In this document: piece after piece, positions 60,549-64,000 of the stretch
Numbering within the stretch: position 1 is the stretch's first letter
Layout of the letters: every line of letters begins with the position of its first letter
NCBI RefSeq assembly: GCF_042679565.1
Contig: NZ_JBHTMY010000002.1
Location: forward strand, 558,001-622,000
DNA: 64,000 nucleotides
Source: Namhaeicola litoreus
Lineage (GTDB): Bacteria > Bacteroidota > Bacteroidia > Flavobacteriales > Flavobacteriaceae
Reading direction: 5' to 3'
Position numbers and translations under genes: made by a program
The notes under the pieces: generated by a model
What the model was told of the DNA's origin: nothing
The model's database searches: none
What the model saw: the letters and a program-made list of their open reading frames with translations, nothing else

Positions 60549-61355
60549 ATGTTTAAAAAACTTTATGTTTTCGTTCTGTTTATTCTTATTACCTCTCAAA
60601 CATTATGGGCGCAACAAGATTTTAAAGATCTTCCTACTTTAAAAAATAAGCATATTTTGATGGTCTGGGGAGGTTGGGAAGGACATAAACCCAAAGAATT
60701 TACAGACCGTGTGGCAAAATGGTTAAGCTCACAAGGTGCCAATGTCCTTATTTTCGATACCCTTTCTGTTTATACCGATTCTCTTTTACTTGCCAAACAA
60801 GACCTTATTATCCAATACCACACCATGGGGTCTATTACAAAAGACCAAAACAAAGGTTTGTTAACCGCTGTAAAAAATGGGATAGGAATTGCAGGTTGTC
60901 ATGGAGGACTGGGCGATTCGTTCAGACAGGAGACCCATTACCAATACATGGTTGGCGGACAGTGGGTTGAGCATCCTGGTGGAAAAATTAATTACAAAGT
61001 AGATATTACCAATCAGAATGACCCTGTAACGGCTGGTTTAAAAGATTTCGATATTCAGGATACCGAACAATACTTTATGCATGTCGATCCAAATGTAAAA
61101 GTTCTAGCAACTACAACATTTAATGATGAATTCGATTCTTGGATTAAAGGTGCAGTCATGCCCGTTTCATGGAAAAAATACTACGGTAAAGGCAGAGTTT
61201 TTTATCTATCTATCGGTCATAACCCGAAAGATTTTGATAATGCTTCTGCTTGGGCCTTACTCACACGAGGAATTGCTTGGGCAAGCGACAGTAGAAAGGG
61301 GCCAACAGAAAAATGGCTCTCACCTCTTTACCCCAGTCATACAAAGCTTAAATAA
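60549..61355 (+). CDS. Exported ThuA-domain protein
   Basis: A 268-residue protein with a signal peptide (FVLFILITSQTLWAQ). Residues about 30-250 form a ThuA-like class I glutamine-amidotransferase fold: HILMVWGGWEGHKPKEFTDR, GIGIAGCHGGLGDSF with the nucleophile-like Cys, TEQYFMHVDPNVKVLATT, and MPVSWKKYYGKGRVFYLSIGH. ThuA family members are linked to sugar breakdown, but the substrate of this exported form is unknown. The gene is monocistronic and convergent with the M48 protease gene 9 bp away. Confidence 0.88.
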   Translation: MFKKLYVFVLFILITSQTLWAQQDFKDLPTLKNKHILMVWGGWEGHKPKEFTDRVAKWLSSQGANVLIFDTLSVYTDSLLLAKQDLIIQYHTMGSITKDQNKGLLTAVKNGIGIAGCHGGLGDSFRQETHYQYMVGGQWVEHPGGKINYKVDITNQNDPVTAGLKDFDIQDTEQYFMHVDPNVKVLATTTFNDEFDSWIKGAVMPVSWKKYYGKGRVFYLSIGHNPKDFDNASAWALLTRGIAWASDSRKGPTEKWLSPLYPSHTKLK

Positions 61356-61364
61356 ATAATTTAC

Positions 61365-62213
61365 TTATTTCCCCTTTGATTTTAAATAAGGTTGTGGAGA
61401 TTTTGTTTTATATACTTCTTTTGCAATGGGCATCAACTGATTCAATTCCCTAATTCTTGTCCCAGAACTTGGGTGTGTAGATAAAAACTCAGGTGGACTT
61501 CCCCCTCCGTCTTCTTTTCCTTTGGCTTCCATTCTTTTCCAGAATTCTGGTGCATGTACAGGATCATATCCTGCCAAGGCCATAAATAACAAACCCATTT
61601 CATCCGCTTCAGATTCGTGCTTTCGGCTATAGGTAAGCAAACCTAAACTTGCCCCAGTTCCATAGGCTTGTAAGATCAATTCTGTAGAAGAAGAACTCAC
61701 ACCACCTGCTCCTAGAGCAATAGCCCCAGCCGCAGCAATTGCATTTTTGATATTGTCCTGACTCATTCTTTCTGCCCCATGATTTGCAACTGCATGCGCA
61801 ATTTCATGGCCCATCACCACAGCCACACCATTATCATCTTGGCAAACCGGCAAAATACCGGTATAAAAAGCCACCTTACCTCCAGGCATACACCAAGCAT
61901 TTAGTTTATCGCTTTCTATCACCTTGTATTCCCATTCATATCCCTCCAAATAATTGGGCATACCGGCTTGTTTAAAAAACTCTTCTACAGCAGTTTGTAT
62001 TCTTTTTCCTACGCGCAAAACCTGATCATTGTATACTTTGTTTGATGAAAGCTTTTCTGTTTTTAATGTCTCCTGATAGGCCGCAAAAGATTGTGGAAAT
62101 AATGCTTCGTTAGATACCATGCTCGCCTGTTTTCTTCCCGTAACAGGGTTTACAGCACAAGACATCAAAAAAATTTGTATGAATAAAAAAATAATTAGGA
62201 ACCGGATCTTCAT
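61365..62213 (-). CDS. M48-family metalloprotease lipoprotein
   Basis: A 282-residue lipoprotein with C19 (FLMSCAVNPVTG). The zinc site is H136-E137-x2-H140 (MGHEIAHAVANHG) with the third ligand in the later KHESEADEMGL segment. Residues about 165-185 are a Gly/Ala-rich loop. Such proteases (LoiP/YcaL/BepA type) check outer-membrane protein quality. The lack of a C-terminal TPR domain argues against BepA. I use the ATG at 62213, since the longer frame to 62258 adds 15 residues before the lipobox. Confidence 0.9.
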   Translation of the reverse strand: MKIRFLIIFLFIQIFLMSCAVNPVTGRKQASMVSNEALFPQSFAAYQETLKTEKLSSNKVYNDQVLRVGKRIQTAVEEFFKQAGMPNYLEGYEWEYKVIESDKLNAWCMPGGKVAFYTGILPVCQDDNGVAVVMGHEIAHAVANHGAERMSQDNIKNAIAAAGAIALGAGGVSSSSTELILQAYGTGASLGLLTYSRKHESEADEMGLLFMALAGYDPVHAPEFWKRMEAKGKEDGGGSPPEFLSTHPSSGTRIRELNQLMPIAKEVYKTKSPQPYLKSKGK

Positions 62214-62338
62214 TTTATAAAAGACTTTAAAAAATATTTTTATTGAAAAATATGACACTTTTTTAAGTTTTCAAAATTTATCCTTTATTAGAGGTCATTT
62301 AAACAGTATGCTTAAAAGGCAAATCATTTGTGTAAAAC

Positions 62339-62707
62339 TCATTTTTTAAACATAAAATAAACAGCCAAAATTAAACATAGAAAGGAGATGACATGATTTA
62401 TTCTAAAGGTTTCCGTTTTAAAAACAATCAAAGTAAAAATGGCAAAAACAACCAGTGTAATCACTTCCTGAATTACCTTTAGTTCGATCAGTGAAAAAGG
62501 TCCTCCATTCGCTTTAAAGCCAATTTTATTTGCCGGAACTTGGAACATATATTCAAAAAGGGCGATCCCCCAACTAATAAATACGATAGAGATCAGGCCC
62601 AATTTACTAAACCATTTCCATTCAGAAAATTTCAAATGTCCATACCATGCGATGACCATAAAGGTGTTACTCAAAATCAGAAGTCCGATTGTCAATATTG
62701 CTTTCAT
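62339..62707 (-). CDS. DUF486 (DMT-like) membrane protein
   Basis: A 122-residue protein with four hydrophobic segments (about 3-20, 34-52, 75-96 and 103-120). It matches DUF486 from memory through WYGHLKF, SWGIALFEYMFQVPANKIG and SLIELKVIQEVITL. Family function is unknown; it is related to small multidrug-type transporters in fold. It is transcribed alone, with the -7 box at 62757-62764. Confidence 0.9.
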   Translation of the reverse strand: MKAILTIGLLILSNTFMVIAWYGHLKFSEWKWFSKLGLISIVFISWGIALFEYMFQVPANKIGFKANGGPFSLIELKVIQEVITLVVFAIFTLIVFKTETFRINHVISFLCLILAVYFMFKK

Positions 62708-62756
62708 ATTGTGCCAATTGTAATATTCTCAGTAAAGTTTTTGAAAAAGATAGAGT

Positions 62757-62764
62757 CAAAATTA
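62757..62764 (-). promoter_or_regulatory. -7 promoter box of the DUF486 gene
   Basis: TAATTTTG on the minus strand is an exact match, 49 bp before the ATG at 62707. Confidence 0.45.
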
Positions 62765-62909
62765 CTTAAAATGGTGATGCCTTTTTAGCATAGAATATAA
62801 ATATGAGTTAACATATCTGAGAATAATTATCTTCTTGTTTGTGTTAGGTTTTTCTTAAAAAAGCAAAATTGAAAAAATATTGGGTTTTTGATTCGTATTT
62901 TTGCCAAGC

Positions 62910-62940
62910 TTTGAGTTTGCCCCAGATAAGTATAATTTTG
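62910..62940 (+). promoter_or_regulatory. Full-consensus promoter of the metallophosphoesterase gene
   Basis: TTTG (62910-62913), exactly 19 bp, then TAATTTTG (62933-62940), a perfect TTTG-N19-TAnnTTTG promoter. Start predicted near 62946. A second exact -7 box TATTTTTG lies at 62896-62903 without a good -33 partner. Confidence 0.75.
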
Positions 62941-62990
62941 TAACGAATTCGGGCCGCTTACGTCAATTAAATCAAACAACATATTTTTTT

Positions 62991-64000
62991 ATGCGCTTTT
63001 TAATTCCTTTTGCACTTTTTATCCTAGTAGATTTTTATCTCTATCAGGCTGTTTTGAAGAGCACGAAAAACCTTAGCAGAAAAAAACAAAATTGGATAAA
63101 ATACATTTATTGGTCCATCCCCCTTGTTTTTAGTGTCCTTATTGGCATCGCCTTCGCCACAGAAAGTCGTACTTTGTTCTATCCTATCTTGGTATTTATA
63201 CTGATCTATTTGTCAAAATTATTGGGCGTTTTAATCCTAAGTTTAGAAGACTTGACCAGAGGTGTTAGATGGTTGTTTGCAAAAATTAAAACACTTATTT
63301 CTCCGCCTAAAAAAGAGTTTCCTGGAACAAAAATTTCACGTTCTACTTTTATCTCACAGACGGCATTGGCGGCAACTGCCGTTCATACAGGTGCTTTTGG
63401 TTGGGGCATTCTTTCTGGTGCTCACGATTATACCATTCATCGGGTTAGTTTGCCTCTTAAGAATTTACCCTCGGCTTTTGACGGTATGGTCATCGGACAG
63501 TTATCTGATATTCATTCGGGAAGTTTTTACAAGAAAACGGCTGTACAAGGTGGGGTAGACATGCTCCTTCAGCAAAAACCTGATTTGGTTTTTTTTACAG
63601 GAGATCTGGTAAACAATGAGGCCAAAGAATTGACCGAGTATTTCGATATCTTTAAACAAGTTAAAGCGCCTATGGGCGTTTATTCTGTGATGGGTAACCA
63701 CGATTATGGAGACTATCACCGTTGGGAAAATGATGCTGCAAAGCAAAAAAACCTGGAGATGCTCAAAAAAGGCCACCAAACCTTAGGCTGGGATTTACTT
63801 TTAGATGAACATAGGAGTCTTAAAATAGGGAATGAAGCTATTGGGATTTTGGGTATTCAAAATTGGGGAGAAGGGGGTTTTGCCAAATATGGAGATCTGG
63901 ACAAGGCCCTTAAAAACACAGATGATTTTGCTGTAAAACTTTTACTTTCTCATGATCCTTCTCATTGGCGGGCACAAGTTTTGGGAAAAACGAATATCGA
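62991..64000 (+). CDS. Membrane-bound metallophosphoesterase (3' end outside window)
   Basis: The frame is open to the right edge (336 codons present). Three hydrophobic segments lie near residues 3-20, 38-57 and 63-80, followed by a basic linker and a hydrophobic stretch (STFISQTALAATAVHTGAFG). The calcineurin-like domain starts about residue 165: GQLSDIHSG, FFTGDLVNN, MGNHDYG and LLLSHDPSHW are the metal-binding motifs in order. It resembles YaeI-like phosphodiesterases that act on lipid-linked phosphates at the membrane, but the substrate is unknown. It starts at the ATG 45 nt after a predicted transcription start. Confidence 0.88.
   Translation, partial: MRFLIPFALFILVDFYLYQAVLKSTKNLSRKKQNWIKYIYWSIPLVFSVLIGIAFATESRTLFYPILVFILIYLSKLLGVLILSLEDLTRGVRWLFAKIKTLISPPKKEFPGTKISRSTFISQTALAATAVHTGAFGWGILSGAHDYTIHRVSLPLKNLPSAFDGMVIGQLSDIHSGSFYKKTAVQGGVDMLLQQKPDLVFFTGDLVNNEAKELTEYFDIFKQVKAPMGVYSVMGNHDYGDYHRWENDAAKQKNLEMLKKGHQTLGWDLLLDEHRSLKIGNEAIGILGIQNWGEGGFAKYGDLDKALKNTDDFAVKLLLSHDPSHWRAQVLGKTNI

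Noticed and set aside
1..64000. Integrated phage, transposon, toxin-antitoxin or defence island
   Set aside because: I found no integrase, transposase, recombinase, restriction gene or small paired toxin-like genes, and nearly all genes are ordinary core or metabolic genes.

Overview
The window is AT-rich chromosomal DNA from a member of the Bacteroidota, very probably family Flavobacteriaceae. The evidence is a SusC-type outer membrane protein, a UpxY-type NusG paralogue, an OmpA protein with thrombospondin type 3 repeats, DUF3078 and CarboxypepD_reg proteins, few Shine-Dalgarno sequences, and many exact copies of the Bacteroidota -7 promoter box TAnnTTTG upstream of genes. I cannot name the genus. 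I see no phage, insertion sequence, CRISPR array or rRNA.

Layout. (1) 1-13860: a starch/maltose utilisation locus. A susC-like gene leaves the left edge on the minus strand. Divergent from it are a LacI-family regulator and a tight plus-strand set: sugar/H+ symporter, beta-phosphoglucomutase, GH65 maltose phosphorylase, SusA-like GH13, GH31 and two GH13 lipoproteins. Together they cut alpha-glucans at the surface and in the periplasm, import maltose, and split it by phosphorolysis to glucose and glucose 6-phosphate. (2) 13872-18084, minus strand: a stress/signalling block with a coiled-coil protein, Hsp20, a small exported protein, a CheY-CRP fusion response regulator and its PAS histidine kinase. 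(3) 18234-27638: tRNA-Phe(GAA), then coaX, an outer-membrane protein, a TPR protein, lptC, a small membrane protein, a CNNM/CorC protein, a PpiD-like chaperone and OmpA. (4) 27666-37822: an AddB-like nuclease, alpha/beta hydrolase, DUF4412 protein, nrdB, nrdA, a CarboxypepD_reg protein and dgt. (5) 37819-48377: DUF3078 protein and dxs, divergent from murI-tadA; aspS with a ClC channel, divergent from rsmI, dipeptide epimerase and OsmC. (6) 48407-54157: a small polysaccharide locus (upxY, ugd and a Wza-like gene, divergent from two glycosyltransferases) and FtsE. (7) 54356-64000: a thioredoxin-like lipoprotein, a 1001-residue TPR protein with a beta-barrel partner, ThuA, an M48 protease, DUF486 and a metallophosphoesterase cut by the right edge.

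The most interesting signal is in region 2. Three intergenic positions within 1 kb each carry two TGA-N6-TCA boxes whose centres are exactly 22 bp apart. Each pair is followed at a constant distance (about 30 bp from the centre of the nearer box) by a weak -7-like box starting TA. One pair lies before hsp20, one before the small exported protein, and one just behind the response-regulator gene, where the only downstream product would be an unannotated RNA of about 180 nt ending at a strong terminator. The adjacent CheY-CRP regulator keeps the Glu and Arg that CRP/FNR proteins use to read TGA/TCA half-sites. I infer a compact stress regulon with its own sensor kinase, regulator, paired-box promoters and possibly a small RNA.
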